DNA of 64,000 nucleotides. Source: Lactobacillaceae bacterium. GTDB taxonomy: Bacteria > Bacillota > Bacilli > Lactobacillales > Lactobacillaceae. The stretch covers positions 1 to 64,000 of the forward strand of contig CADFHB010000002.1 in the NCBI GenBank assembly GCA_902834055.1, in the 5' to 3' direction. Below the pieces are notes generated by a model. It was not told the DNA's origin. It searched no databases and saw only the letters and a program-made list of their open reading frames with translations. The translations under genes were made by a program, and so were the position numbers. This document shows, piece after piece, positions 55,104 through 62,680 of this stretch (positions are counted from its first letter, which is position 1; each line of letters begins with the position of its first letter).

Positions 55104-56012
55104 ATGCAAAATCACTATCTAAGCATTGATATTGGTGGCACCGCAATCAAGAGTGCGCAAATTGATCATTCTGGAAACATCATTAAGAATTATCAAGTGC
55201 CGACTCCACATACCAGGGGGGCGTTCCTTGGTCAGCTTGGTCAGATCATTAGTGCTAACCATGGCGTCCGCGCAATCTGTGTGAGTGTTCCGGGGATCGT
55301 CAACTCCCGGACCGGGATTGTTCAATTTACCGGCGCGTTGGGTTTCATGGGGGACTTCTCCTTTGGCAGCTACCTCCAACAGCTGGTTGGCTTACCGGTA
55401 TTCGTTGGCAATGACGCCAATTGTGCGACCCTTGCTGAAATGTGGTTGGGTAACCTCGTTGGCGTCCAGAATGGCGCGGTGATTATGCTGGGAACCTCGG
55501 TCGGGGGTGGTCTGGTGATTAACGGCCAGTTATTTGCCGGCCCCCATTTTCGGGCGGGGGAACTTGGTGCCATCGTCAATAATCATGACCACCATGACCT
55601 TCACGAGTCGACGGTGGGGGCCAGCACCTCAGCCGTTAAGATGATTGCGACGGTGGCCAGGGCGTGTGGCCTTCCGGACCAGCATGATGGTCGCCGGGCG
55701 TTTGAAGAAATTAACCGTCATCATCCACAAGCATGGCCAATTTTCACCGCCTTTTGCCGGCGGGTAGCAATTTTACTGGTCAATGTGCAAGCGGTGGTGG
55801 ACCTTGACCAGGTGTTAATAGGTGGCGGGATCAGTGCGCAGCCGATCGTGGTCACTGAGATCCGGCGCCAGTTTGCCCAGCTGCAGGAGGGCGACCGGCG
55901 CTTGCACGATGATATCATGATGCCCGCAATTTCGGCAGCGAAGTTTGGTAACGAGGCCAACCTCCTGGGCGCATTATACGGACTGTTGCTACAGATTGAT
56001 GAAGAAGAGTGA
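55104..56012 (+). CDS. ROK-family sugar kinase or regulator-like protein
   Basis: 302 residues with the ROK layout: N-terminal LSIDIGGTAIKSAQID, the middle GNDANCATLAEMWLGN and ATP-site VIMLGTSVGGGLVINGQLF. The usual zinc cluster (CXCGXXGCXE) after the GEHG-like motif is missing; the region reads RAGELGAIVNNHDHHDL, so it may use histidines or lack zinc. It is probably a hexose or amino-sugar kinase, but without the zinc motif activity is less certain. ATG 55104 follows GGGGAG. Follows brnQ and precedes a YczE-family gene. Confidence 0.75.
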   Translation: MQNHYLSIDIGGTAIKSAQIDHSGNIIKNYQVPTPHTRGAFLGQLGQIISANHGVRAICVSVPGIVNSRTGIVQFTGALGFMGDFSFGSYLQQLVGLPVFVGNDANCATLAEMWLGNLVGVQNGAVIMLGTSVGGGLVINGQLFAGPHFRAGELGAIVNNHDHHDLHESTVGASTSAVKMIATVARACGLPDQHDGRRAFEEINRHHPQAWPIFTAFCRRVAILLVNVQAVVDLDQVLIGGGISAQPIVVTEIRRQFAQLQEGDRRLHDDIMMPAISAAKFGNEANLLGALYGLLLQIDEEE

Positions 56013-56036
56013 GACATAAAAAACGCCAATAATTCA

Positions 56037-56687
56037 ATGGGAATCCGGGTGGTGGCTTTGCTGTTGGGGCTCGTTATAAATGCCTTTGGTAATGGCCTAA
56101 CGGTTGCTACCAACATGGGTGCCGCCCCGTGGACCGCTGCGGAAGTTAACCTAGCGGCCTGGGCCCAGACATCGGTCGGGATGACGATGTTTATCGTGGG
56201 GGTCTTGGTGGCGGTGGCCAACCAGCTATTGATTCGCCAGTGGGACCGGTGGCGGTTCTGGGGTGAAGTCGCCTTTATCACCGGTTTCAGTTACTTTATT
56301 GATATCTTTATCGCCCTGTTCGACCGACTTGGGGTTCCCAGGTTGCCGATCCTAGTCCAGGTACTCCTTTGGGGGGCGGGAATTATGATCTTTTGTGCCG
56401 CAATTTCCTTTTATCAACGAGCTAATTTGATCATGCACCCCAATGACGACACGACTAATATCCTGCGATTCTTGTACTTTAAAGGACGGGTCGGAAAAGC
56501 CCAGCTGGTTAACTTCTTGGTGCCGATTGTGGTGCTGGTAATTACCACGATCATTAGTCACCACCTTTATTCGGTCAACGTGGGGACGGTTCTTTGCGTC
56601 CTCTTTAACGGTCCGTTGATTGGGTTTGCGGACCGTCACTTTTGGCGGGGACTCCACCATAATTTCCGGGTGAAGGTAAATAATTAA
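56037..56687 (+). CDS. YczE/YitT-like membrane protein
   Basis: 216-residue protein with about five helices, of the YczE/YyaS type (GLVINAFGNGLTVATNMGAAPWTAAEVNLA, GFSYFIDIFIALFD). Role unknown. The start is uncertain: ATG 56037 has no good ribosome site. A GTG overlapping the ROK stop (GAGTGAG) begins MRHKKRQ in another frame and would join the protein if one base were lost near 56025-56035; an ATA-started frame is also possible. It ends before the repeat element C. Confidence 0.65.
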   Translation: MGIRVVALLLGLVINAFGNGLTVATNMGAAPWTAAEVNLAAWAQTSVGMTMFIVGVLVAVANQLLIRQWDRWRFWGEVAFITGFSYFIDIFIALFDRLGVPRLPILVQVLLWGAGIMIFCAAISFYQRANLIMHPNDDTTNILRFLYFKGRVGKAQLVNFLVPIVVLVITTIISHHLYSVNVGTVLCVLFNGPLIGFADRHFWRGLHHNFRVKVNN

Positions 56688-56733
56688 ATAAGGCTGTGAC
56701 GTAAGCTCGACAACCTAACTAAAATACGAACAG

Positions 56734-56871
56734 CACACAAATGACCTCCAGTGCTCGGTAAATCCGAACACTAGAGGTCATTGTGCTTCCTACAGGCTAA
56801 CTGCGCGGCGACGGGGGTCCCTGCAGGCGTACGGCGCTTTGCAAAACGAACTAGCAAGCTAGTTCTGTCTC
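56734..56871 (-). repeat. Extended intergenic repeat, copy C
   Basis: Minus-strand reading starts GAGACAGAACTAGCTTGCTA, has a GC-rich middle and ends in the palindrome CACAATGACCTC...GGAGGTCATTTGTGTG (56734-56785). It starts 22 nt after the stop codon of the leftward GTPase gene. Longest copy, about 138 bp, between convergent YczE and GTPase genes. Confidence 0.85.
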
Positions 56872-56893
56872 ACCGCCATTTGGTTGAACTTAT

Positions 56894-58831
56894 TTATTTT
56901 TGGTACGGGAAGTGGGCCATCTGGGGAACCTGGTTCCACTTGACTGGGTAACCGGCGCCATGGGCACAAAAAACGGAGTCGGGGGTGTTTAACAGATCGG
57001 CCGTGGCCTCGTAGTGGTGGTCTTTAATCACCGTTTCGGCATTATGGCAGGGACGGTAGCCACCGACGATGCAGTCTAACTGGCCTTGCCCGTGGCTGTA
57101 GTTACGAACTGTGATTGCGTAGTCGCGCATGGTGGCTACCGGGGCCATCCCAGAAAGGACCGCCATGGTGTTGCTGGTATTCGTGGCGAGCTTAAACTGG
57201 CCATGCATTTGCTGGATATCGTTAATTGCCCGTCCCACCTGGTCCTGGGGGATGGTTAGCCGGTACCGGTACCACGGCTCTAGCAAAATGTTATGGTGGC
57301 CGCTTTGCAATTCCATTAAGCCCTGCCGAACGGCCCGCCAGGTGGCTTCACGGAAGTCACCACCAACTGAGTGGACGATACTCCCCTTGCCCCCGATGAG
57401 GGTAATTTTAACGTCGGTTAATGGGGCCCCCGTTAAGACACCACGGTGCTCCTTGGCCCGGAGACTGGTTAGTACCTGTTCTTGCCAGTTATGGCTGAGG
57501 ACCTCTTCTCGACAGTTACTAGCAAAGGTCAAGCCACTACCGCGGGGCGCCGGCGTCAACAACAGATGAACCTCGGCATAGTGGCGGAGGGGTTCAAAGT
57601 GACCGACGCCTTCAATTGCGTGGTCAATTGTTTCCCGGTAGAGGATTTGCCCCTGGCTAAATTGGAGGTGGAGACCGTAACGCTGTGTAAGGAGCTGTTC
57701 AAGGATCTCCCGTTGAACTTCTCCCATCAAGTGCACGTGGATTTCTTGCAGGTGCTTTGACCAGCTGACTTTTAACTGGGGGTCTTCGTCGGCTAATTCA
57801 CGTAATGCCCGGAGGCTGGCTTGGGGATCTGCGCTACCTGTGGCGACCGCATAGGAAAGGACGGGTTGGAGTTGTGGTGGCCGGCCGTCGTTGCTGCTCC
57901 CCAGTCCCTGACCGGGGTACGAAGTGGTTAGTCCTGCTACGGCCGCGACGTGTCCCGCCGTGACTTCTTGGTGGATGGTAAACTTGTCCCCGTTATAGAC
58001 CCGGAGCTGGTCGGCCTTTTCGCCAGGCAGTAGCTCCTGCTTGGCCTGCAGGCGGCCGCCGGTAACCCGGACCCAAGTTAAGCGGTGACCATTTTGGTCG
58101 TGGCTAATTTTAAACACCCGGGCGCTAAAATCGGGGTCATAGTTGGTCGGCAATGTCCACTTTGCCATGGCTGCCAATAATTCATCAACGCCGGTTAGCT
58201 TAAGTGCAGAACCGGTTAGGCAGGGGAACACTTTCCGTTGCTTGATTAGCTGCTGGACCGTTGTTGTGCTTAGTTGACCACTGGTTAGGTAGTCTTCCAA
58301 CACTGTGTCATCTTGGAGAGCGATGGCTTCTGCGGTGGGGCCACTGGTTATCTGGTTGCCCGTAAAGTCAATGCATCCGGGTGATAGCTCCGCTTGGAGT
58401 TGCTGAATTAAGCCCGCGGGGTCGGCCCCAACGCTGTCGACTTTGTTGATGAAAATAAAAGTGGGCACCCGGTAACGGTCTAAGAGGGACCATAGTGTCC
58501 GAGTATATCCCGGGAGGCCGTTACTTGCCGAAATAACCAGGATTGCGTAATCCAGTACCTGGAGAACCTGCTCTGTTTGGGCTGCGAAGTCGACGTGGCC
58601 CGGAGTATCGAGGAGGGTCAATTGAAGGTCGTTATATTGGAGGTTGGCCTGGTGGGCAAAGATGGTGATACCGCGTTGCTTTTCTAATTGGTCAGGATCG
58701 AGAAAAGCATCACCATTATCAACCCGGCCAAGTTTACGGCGTTGGCCAGATTGGTATAGCAATGCTTCTGTCAGGGTTGTCTTGCCGGCGTCAACGTGGG
58801 CAACGAGGCCGGCAGTAATTTGCTTGTTCAT
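56894..58831 (-). CDS. TetM-like ribosome-associated translation GTPase
   Basis: 645-residue EF-G-like GTPase of the ribosomal-protection-protein branch. G motifs: AHVDAGKTT, RGITI, DTPGHVDF, NKVD and GSAL. The C-terminus ends with a Cys-containing FCAHGAGYPVKWNQ segment, as in this family. Chromosomal TetM-like proteins of lactobacilli are not established to give tetracycline resistance, so I do not infer that. ATG 58831 is 5 nt after the usp stop, so it is in an operon with the universal stress gene. Its normal client on the ribosome is unknown. Confidence 0.8.
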   Translation of the reverse strand: MNKQITAGLVAHVDAGKTTLTEALLYQSGQRRKLGRVDNGDAFLDPDQLEKQRGITIFAHQANLQYNDLQLTLLDTPGHVDFAAQTEQVLQVLDYAILVISASNGLPGYTRTLWSLLDRYRVPTFIFINKVDSVGADPAGLIQQLQAELSPGCIDFTGNQITSGPTAEAIALQDDTVLEDYLTSGQLSTTTVQQLIKQRKVFPCLTGSALKLTGVDELLAAMAKWTLPTNYDPDFSARVFKISHDQNGHRLTWVRVTGGRLQAKQELLPGEKADQLRVYNGDKFTIHQEVTAGHVAAVAGLTTSYPGQGLGSSNDGRPPQLQPVLSYAVATGSADPQASLRALRELADEDPQLKVSWSKHLQEIHVHLMGEVQREILEQLLTQRYGLHLQFSQGQILYRETIDHAIEGVGHFEPLRHYAEVHLLLTPAPRGSGLTFASNCREEVLSHNWQEQVLTSLRAKEHRGVLTGAPLTDVKITLIGGKGSIVHSVGGDFREATWRAVRQGLMELQSGHHNILLEPWYRYRLTIPQDQVGRAINDIQQMHGQFKLATNTSNTMAVLSGMAPVATMRDYAITVRNYSHGQGQLDCIVGGYRPCHNAETVIKDHHYEATADLLNTPDSVFCAHGAGYPVKWNQVPQMAHFPYQK

Positions 58832-58835
58832 GTTA

Positions 58836-59300
58836 CTAGCGGTTATCTCCGGTTCGAACAACGAGCACGTCACAACGGGCAGTCCGGTTGACGTAGTTGG
58901 TGACTGATCCCACCATGAAACGCTCAACTCCAGAGACCCCTGAGGCCCCAATGACGATCAAGTCAGTATCGTGGTCGGCCGGAAATTCGCGTGCGATGAC
59001 CCGCTTGGGATTACCAAAGCGAATGTGGATGCTGACATCGGTTAGCCCGGCATCCAGGGCTTTTTGCTTCAGGTCGTCCATTCGACCCCGGGTGGCCTTA
59101 ACGGCGTCATAGGTATCCTTATCACTTAAGATAGCGTTACTGTAGCCATCGGTCAGTTGGTCAACCTGGGTAATCGTGAGGATATCCAGGTGAGCGTGGT
59201 TGGCCAACGCGGCCCGAATACCGGCATCAAGAACTTTGGCAGTGGCCTTAGAACCATCCAGTGCGACTAAGACATTTTTGTATTCAGTAAGTACAGGCAT
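58836..59300 (-). CDS. Universal stress protein (UspA family)
   Basis: 154-residue Usp with NVLVALDGSKATAKVL at the start and the ATP-binding loop IGASGVSGVERFMVGSVTNY near the end. It is about the same length as the Usp at 31486-31950 and clearly related, so the two are paralogues. A TATAAT -10 sits at 59333-59338 on the minus strand. It heads a two-gene operon with the TetM-like GTPase, suggesting stress control of translation. Confidence 0.9.
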   Translation of the reverse strand: MPVLTEYKNVLVALDGSKATAKVLDAGIRAALANHAHLDILTITQVDQLTDGYSNAILSDKDTYDAVKATRGRMDDLKQKALDAGLTDVSIHIRFGNPKRVIAREFPADHDTDLIVIGASGVSGVERFMVGSVTNYVNRTARCDVLVVRTGDNR

Positions 59301-59391
59301 GGTTAAGTCTCCTTTATGGGTTATTTATCTCTATTATACTTGCTTTTACAGCATTTTTTCATTATTTATAGTCAGATTGATTGAAAGCGTT

Positions 59392-59405
59392 TGCGAAATG
59401 GCTTA
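59392..59405. promoter_or_regulatory. cre-like site between usp and lplA
   Basis: TGAAAGCGTTTGCG is near the cre consensus (last base differs) about 82 bp before lplA and upstream of the usp promoter. Could bring either gene under CcpA. Confidence 0.4.
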
Positions 59406-59486
59406 AACTAGTTAGTAGAACTTAAAAGACGGTTCTTAAGTTTTAGTCTATTTTTGTTATGTCTTTCACAAGTTAGGAGTAAGAGC

Positions 59487-60500
59487 ATGCGTTACGTTTC
59501 AATGACGTCCCACAATATTGGGATGAACTTAGCAACTGAACAATACCTGATGAACGAAAAGGATTTTGGCCAAGAGCCCCTCGTCCTCTTCTACTACGAA
59601 GAGCCGTGTATTATCGTCGGCCGTAACCAAAATACCGCTGAGGAGATTAACGCCGATTACGTTAAAGAGCATAATATCCGGGTAACCCGGCGGCTTTCAG
59701 GCGGTGGTGCGGTTTACCAAGACTTGGGTAACCTCTGCTTTAGTTTTGTGGTCCCAAGCGACAGCGAAGAATTTGGCGACTTTAAGTCCTTTACCCAGCC
59801 AATCGTTGATGTCCTTCATAAGATGGGGGCAACCACGGCTGAAGTTAGTGGTCGAAACGATATCCTGGTGGATGGCAAGAAGTTCTCCGGTAACGCAATG
59901 TATTCTAAGAACGGCAAGACTTTCTCCCATGGCACCCTAATGCTTGATGTTGACCTGAGCGTGGTCGCCGATGCCCTCCACGTGGCCAAGGATAAGATCG
60001 CCTCAAAGGGAATTAAGTCTGTCCGCTCCCGGGTAACTAACCTTCGCCCATACCTGGCTAAGGAGTACCAAGACATCGACGTGCCAACGTTTAGGGATGA
60101 CTTGCTGAAGGGTCTGTTTAACGTCGACAGCCTGGACGAAATTAAGGACAAGCAGTACGTGGTAACACCAGAAGATCAAAAAGAAATCGATAAGATCTAT
60201 GAACAGTACTACAATAACTGGGACTGGGTTTATGGTAAGAACCCCGAATTTACGACGAAGCGGCGGAAGCACTTTGACATGGGGACGATCGATGCCCGCC
60301 TCGATGTCAAAGATGGTGTAATTAAGAACATCAAGTTTTTCGGTGACTTCTTCGGTCCCCAGGATGTTACCAAGCTGGCCGACCAACTGAAGGGCGTTAA
60401 GTATGACCGTGATGAGATCGAAAAGGCACTAACAGCCGCGGGAACTGAGCAATACATCACGGGAATTCCAACCGCGGCAATTGCCGATTTGCTTGCCTAA
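59487..60500 (+). CDS. lplA: Lipoate-protein ligase
   Basis: 337-residue LplA that attaches lipoate, or salvaged octanoate, to E2 and related proteins. It has RRLSGGGAVYQDLGNLCFSF (lipoyl-AMP site), the KFSGNAMYSKNGKTFSHGTL region, and an accessory C-terminal domain ending LLA. Lipoate is needed by 2-oxoacid dehydrogenases and possibly glycine cleavage. ATG 59487 follows TTAGGAGTAAG; the frame is open upstream. A cre-like site lies upstream. Confidence 0.93.
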   Translation: MRYVSMTSHNIGMNLATEQYLMNEKDFGQEPLVLFYYEEPCIIVGRNQNTAEEINADYVKEHNIRVTRRLSGGGAVYQDLGNLCFSFVVPSDSEEFGDFKSFTQPIVDVLHKMGATTAEVSGRNDILVDGKKFSGNAMYSKNGKTFSHGTLMLDVDLSVVADALHVAKDKIASKGIKSVRSRVTNLRPYLAKEYQDIDVPTFRDDLLKGLFNVDSLDEIKDKQYVVTPEDQKEIDKIYEQYYNNWDWVYGKNPEFTTKRRKHFDMGTIDARLDVKDGVIKNIKFFGDFFGPQDVTKLADQLKGVKYDRDEIEKALTAAGTEQYITGIPTAAIADLLA

Positions 60501-60538
60501 TTTGAATCTAGTAGAATGGGAGTAAACACGATTACCCT

Positions 60539-60565
60539 AAGGGGGCGTGGTGCTCCCGTTGTTAT
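60539..60565 (+). terminator. Possible terminator after lplA
   Basis: GGGGGC pairs with GCTCCC around GTGGT and is followed by a T-rich GTTGTTATTTTA. It lies in the leader of the next gene, so read-through is likely. Confidence 0.45.
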
Positions 60566-60590
60566 TTTAAAAGTGAAAGTTGGTAATGAG

Positions 60591-60998
60591 ATGAAGAATG
60601 CTGATAAGGTAATTATTGTAACGTCGGTGGCGGCGGTGTTCGCCGTGGTGCTGGATGCCATCATGTTTGTTCAGCATGGCCAGTCACTAACCGACGCCAG
60701 TGTTTGGGGCCGGTTACTCGTTTTTGTAGTCCTGGCGGCGATTGTTAATGGCCTCGCACTAGTGAAGATGCGTTTTTGCGGGTACGCTACCATCCTGGTT
60801 AACCTGTACTTTGCCATTGCCAGTCTGGCCACCTTCCAGACGGTTAATGACCGGGTGAGTTTTTCCGGCGTTTTGATCCAGGGGTTGAGTATCGTAGGTA
60901 TCCTGGTCAGCTGTGCGGGAATTTATTATGGGATTAGGCAACGGGCTGAATACACCCAGGCCCGGATTAAGAAGTTGGAGGAGCAAGCGAAGAAATGA
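60591..60998 (+). CDS. Small membrane protein of unknown function
   Basis: 135 residues with about four helices (VIIVTSVAAVFAVVLDAIMF, LLVFVVLAAIVNGLALV, ILVNLYFAIASLATF, GILVSCAGIYYGI) and a charged, helical tail IKKLEEQAKK. I start at ATG 60591; a longer frame from 60516 includes the terminator-like hairpin. The next gene overlaps by four bases (ATGA), so translation is coupled. No family recognised. Confidence 0.6.
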   Translation: MKNADKVIIVTSVAAVFAVVLDAIMFVQHGQSLTDASVWGRLLVFVVLAAIVNGLALVKMRFCGYATILVNLYFAIASLATFQTVNDRVSFSGVLIQGLSIVGILVSCAGIYYGIRQRAEYTQARIKKLEEQAKK

Positions 60999-61453
60999 AA
61001 ATGACGGTAGCTGATTACTTAGGACAAGTAACGGGGGACCAGGTGGCCAGTGAAGAAGTCGATAAAACGGCCGCCCAGGCACAGCAAAAGACGACGTTAA
61101 AGACGGCCATCCAGTATGTATTGGGACAGTTTGCCCAGGGGACCCTTGGCCAGTATGTTATTAACGTGAAAATGAAGAAGGGTGATCCAGTGGTGGTCCG
61201 CTTTGAGGGCAACCTGATTAACGTCCCGCTGGCCGAAGCAGAGCGGCTCGATGTTAAGTTACTCGATGAGGGCCCAGAATACCCGGTAAACCTCTACATG
61301 GTGATGGAGAGCGCGGACGTTAATAAGACCGGCTTGCGGATTGATGAACTGGCCAACGATACGGACCAGGGGGGCAGTATCACGACTCTGGTTAGCCGCG
61401 CCCAAGAGTGGGTAGCTGCCCACCTGGCAGACGTGGCAACCGCCCGGGCGTAG
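60995..61453 (+). CDS. Soluble protein of unknown function
   Basis: 152 residues, acidic, without membrane segments. It begins MKMTVADYLGQVTGDQ, has a predicted beta-rich middle (VINVKMKKGDPVVVRF, VNLYMVMESADVN) and a helical C-terminus. It overlaps the membrane-protein gene by the ATGA junction and ends just before the candidate RNA gene. No family recognised. Confidence 0.65.
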   Translation: MKMTVADYLGQVTGDQVASEEVDKTAAQAQQKTTLKTAIQYVLGQFAQGTLGQYVINVKMKKGDPVVVRFEGNLINVPLAEAERLDVKLLDEGPEYPVNLYMVMESADVNKTGLRIDELANDTDQGGSITTLVSRAQEWVAAHLADVATARA

Positions 61454-61456
61454 TAC

Positions 61457-61484
61457 TTGCCTTTTAAAGTAGGTTTGATACAAT
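61457..61484 (+). promoter_or_regulatory. Promoter of the candidate structured RNA
   Basis: TTGCCT at 61457-61462 and TACAAT at 61479-61484, 16 bp apart (or CTTGCC with 17 bp). The predicted start is near 61491, just after the stop codon of the preceding gene. Confidence 0.6.
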
Positions 61485-61490
61485 AGAAGT

Positions 61491-61684
61491 TGCGATGAGT
61501 CGAGAGGTCTGGTAGCAACCCTTAATTGCTGCCAACAGACATTTCGAACGTGGGGCGCATTAACTCACCGGATTGTGAGGCGCCTGGTGACACCCACAGT
61601 GGACAGTGAGTGTCACCTGAGATCATATCAATACACGAAAGAGGCTAGTGAGAAAACTTTGGTTTGCTCACTAGCCTCTTTTTT
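61491..61684 (+). ncRNA. Candidate structured noncoding RNA, about 194 nt
   Basis: No reading frame with a ribosome site fits this interval, but it folds strongly. Stem-loop 1 (61500-61547): TCGA/TCGA, GTCTG/CAGAC and TAGCA/TGCTG. Stem-loop 2 (61554-61584): GGCGC/GCGCC and CTCAC/GTGAG with a bulge. Stem-loop 3 (61586-61617): GGTGACAC/GTGTCACC. A linker leads to terminator 61641-61678 (GAGGCTAGTGAG/CTCACTAGCCTC) plus six T. A promoter precedes it. Known RNAs considered: 6S/lacto-usp (ends do not pair as expected), SRP (no GGAAG tetraloop region), tmRNA, RNase P: none fit. The convergent gene on the other strand starts its stop at 61687. Confidence 0.6.
61641..61684 (+). terminator. Terminator of the candidate RNA
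   Basis: A 12-bp perfect stem with a 14-nt loop, then TTTTTT. The reverse direction lacks a long T run, so it serves the rightward transcript. Confidence 0.88.
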
Positions 61685-61686
61685 AG

Positions 61687-62364
61687 TTAGTTTTGATTAT
61701 TAGTGATAAAGTCGAGTAGTTGGTACATAACCCCTTTGTTTTCGGCCGGCACCCCGTGCTTGATAATTTCCGCCGCAGTCTGGTGGAGGTCATTATGGTC
61801 AGCTGGGTAGTGGTTGTCATTAATGGCAATTTCGCGAACGTTATCGGCTTCCGGTTCAAAGTGGAACTGGAGACCGATTACGTTGCCGTTCAGCAAGAAA
61901 CCCTGATTTTGGACCAGGTCGCTGCTGAATAGCAATTGTGCACCGGCGGGGATGTCAAACATCTCTTCGTGCCAGTGCAGAGCCGTTAATTGCTGGGGGA
62001 GGTGCGAAATTGCCGGGGACTTTAGGTAGACTGGTGCCCAGCCAACTTCTTTATGTGGGGCCTTCTTGATTGCAGCACCACAGGTCTTCGCGATCTGCTG
62101 GGCGCCATAGCAGGCACCGAAGATTGGCTTATGGGCGGCTAACAGGTGCTTAATTAACACCCGTTCGCGGCCAATCCATTCATCATCGTCATTGGGACTC
62201 ATCGGGCCGCCTAAGATTACCAGCAGGTCAGTCTCTTTGGCAGTGGGAAGGTTACCGAATTGGTAGGGGTGGTAAATGTACATATCATGGCCGTGGTCAT
62301 GCGCCCAGCTTTGAATGGCGCCGGGACCTTCGTTAGGCGTGTGTTGTAAGACATTAATTCGCAT
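61687..62364 (-). CDS. Class I glutamine amidotransferase-like protein
   Basis: 225-residue GATase1 domain with the nucleophile in FGACYGAQQIA (Cys 85), VILGGPMSPND and the catalytic His of GLQFHFE; the C-terminal Glu is present. Stand-alone members annotated as GMP-synthase-like act on glutamine or gamma-glutamyl compounds. ATG 62364 follows GAAAGGA. It is convergent with the candidate RNA. Substrate unknown. Confidence 0.85.
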   Translation of the reverse strand: MRINVLQHTPNEGPGAIQSWAHDHGHDMYIYHPYQFGNLPTAKETDLLVILGGPMSPNDDDEWIGRERVLIKHLLAAHKPIFGACYGAQQIAKTCGAAIKKAPHKEVGWAPVYLKSPAISHLPQQLTALHWHEEMFDIPAGAQLLFSSDLVQNQGFLLNGNVIGLQFHFEPEADNVREIAINDNHYPADHNDLHQTAAEIIKHGVPAENKGVMYQLLDFITNNQN

Positions 62365-62518
62365 TAGAAAATCCTTTCCATCGACGGCAATGTTGGGCTA
62401 GGTATCGCCTGCAAGTACCCATAATGCTATTGTTATAACATTTAAAAATAATCCTGCAAAGTTAGTGCAATTTTTCACGTAAGGGCTTACAATAGAGTTG
62501 TAAACGGGGGTGACTGTT

Positions 62519-62587
62519 ATGGCAGAAGCATACTATGGTGTTTCACTGGTTGCACTAATGGCGATAGTTGTTTTTCTCTGCTTATAA
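62519..62587 (+). CDS. Tiny hydrophobic peptide, 22 residues
   Basis: A short gene with GGGGGTGA 5 nt upstream of ATG 62519 and TACAAT at 62489-62494: MAEAYYGV, then a hydrophobic helix SLVALMAIVVFLCL. It has the size and composition of small type I toxin-like or regulatory membrane peptides, but no antisense RNA was recognised. A bidirectional terminator follows at 62629-62680. Function unknown. Confidence 0.5.
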   Translation: MAEAYYGVSLVALMAIVVFLCL

Positions 62588-62628
62588 AGAATCAACGGAC
62601 GGGATTGAATAATAATTGAGTATTATAG

Positions 62629-62680
62629 CAAAAAGCTGACGTAAAGCCACACAGTATTGTAGACCTTACGTCAGCTTAAT
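62629..62680. terminator. Bidirectional terminator before the MFS gene
   Basis: AAGCTGACGTAA pairs perfectly with TTACGTCAGCTT over 12 bp; an A run on the left and AATTTATTT on the right suit either direction. Ends the leftward MFS transcript and the tiny-peptide transcript. Confidence 0.8.

Noticed and set aside
56894..58831. Tetracycline resistance gene
   Set aside because: The protein is TetM-like in layout, but chromosomal homologues of this type are not established resistance genes and no mobile element flanks it.
60516..60590. Longer start for the 60591 membrane protein gene
   Set aside because: The extension contains a terminator-like hairpin and no ribosome site.
61491..61684. T-box, SAM or 6S RNA
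   Set aside because: T-box sequence (TGGNACCGCG), SAM core and a terminal-stem closed 6S shape are not found; kept as an unassigned RNA.
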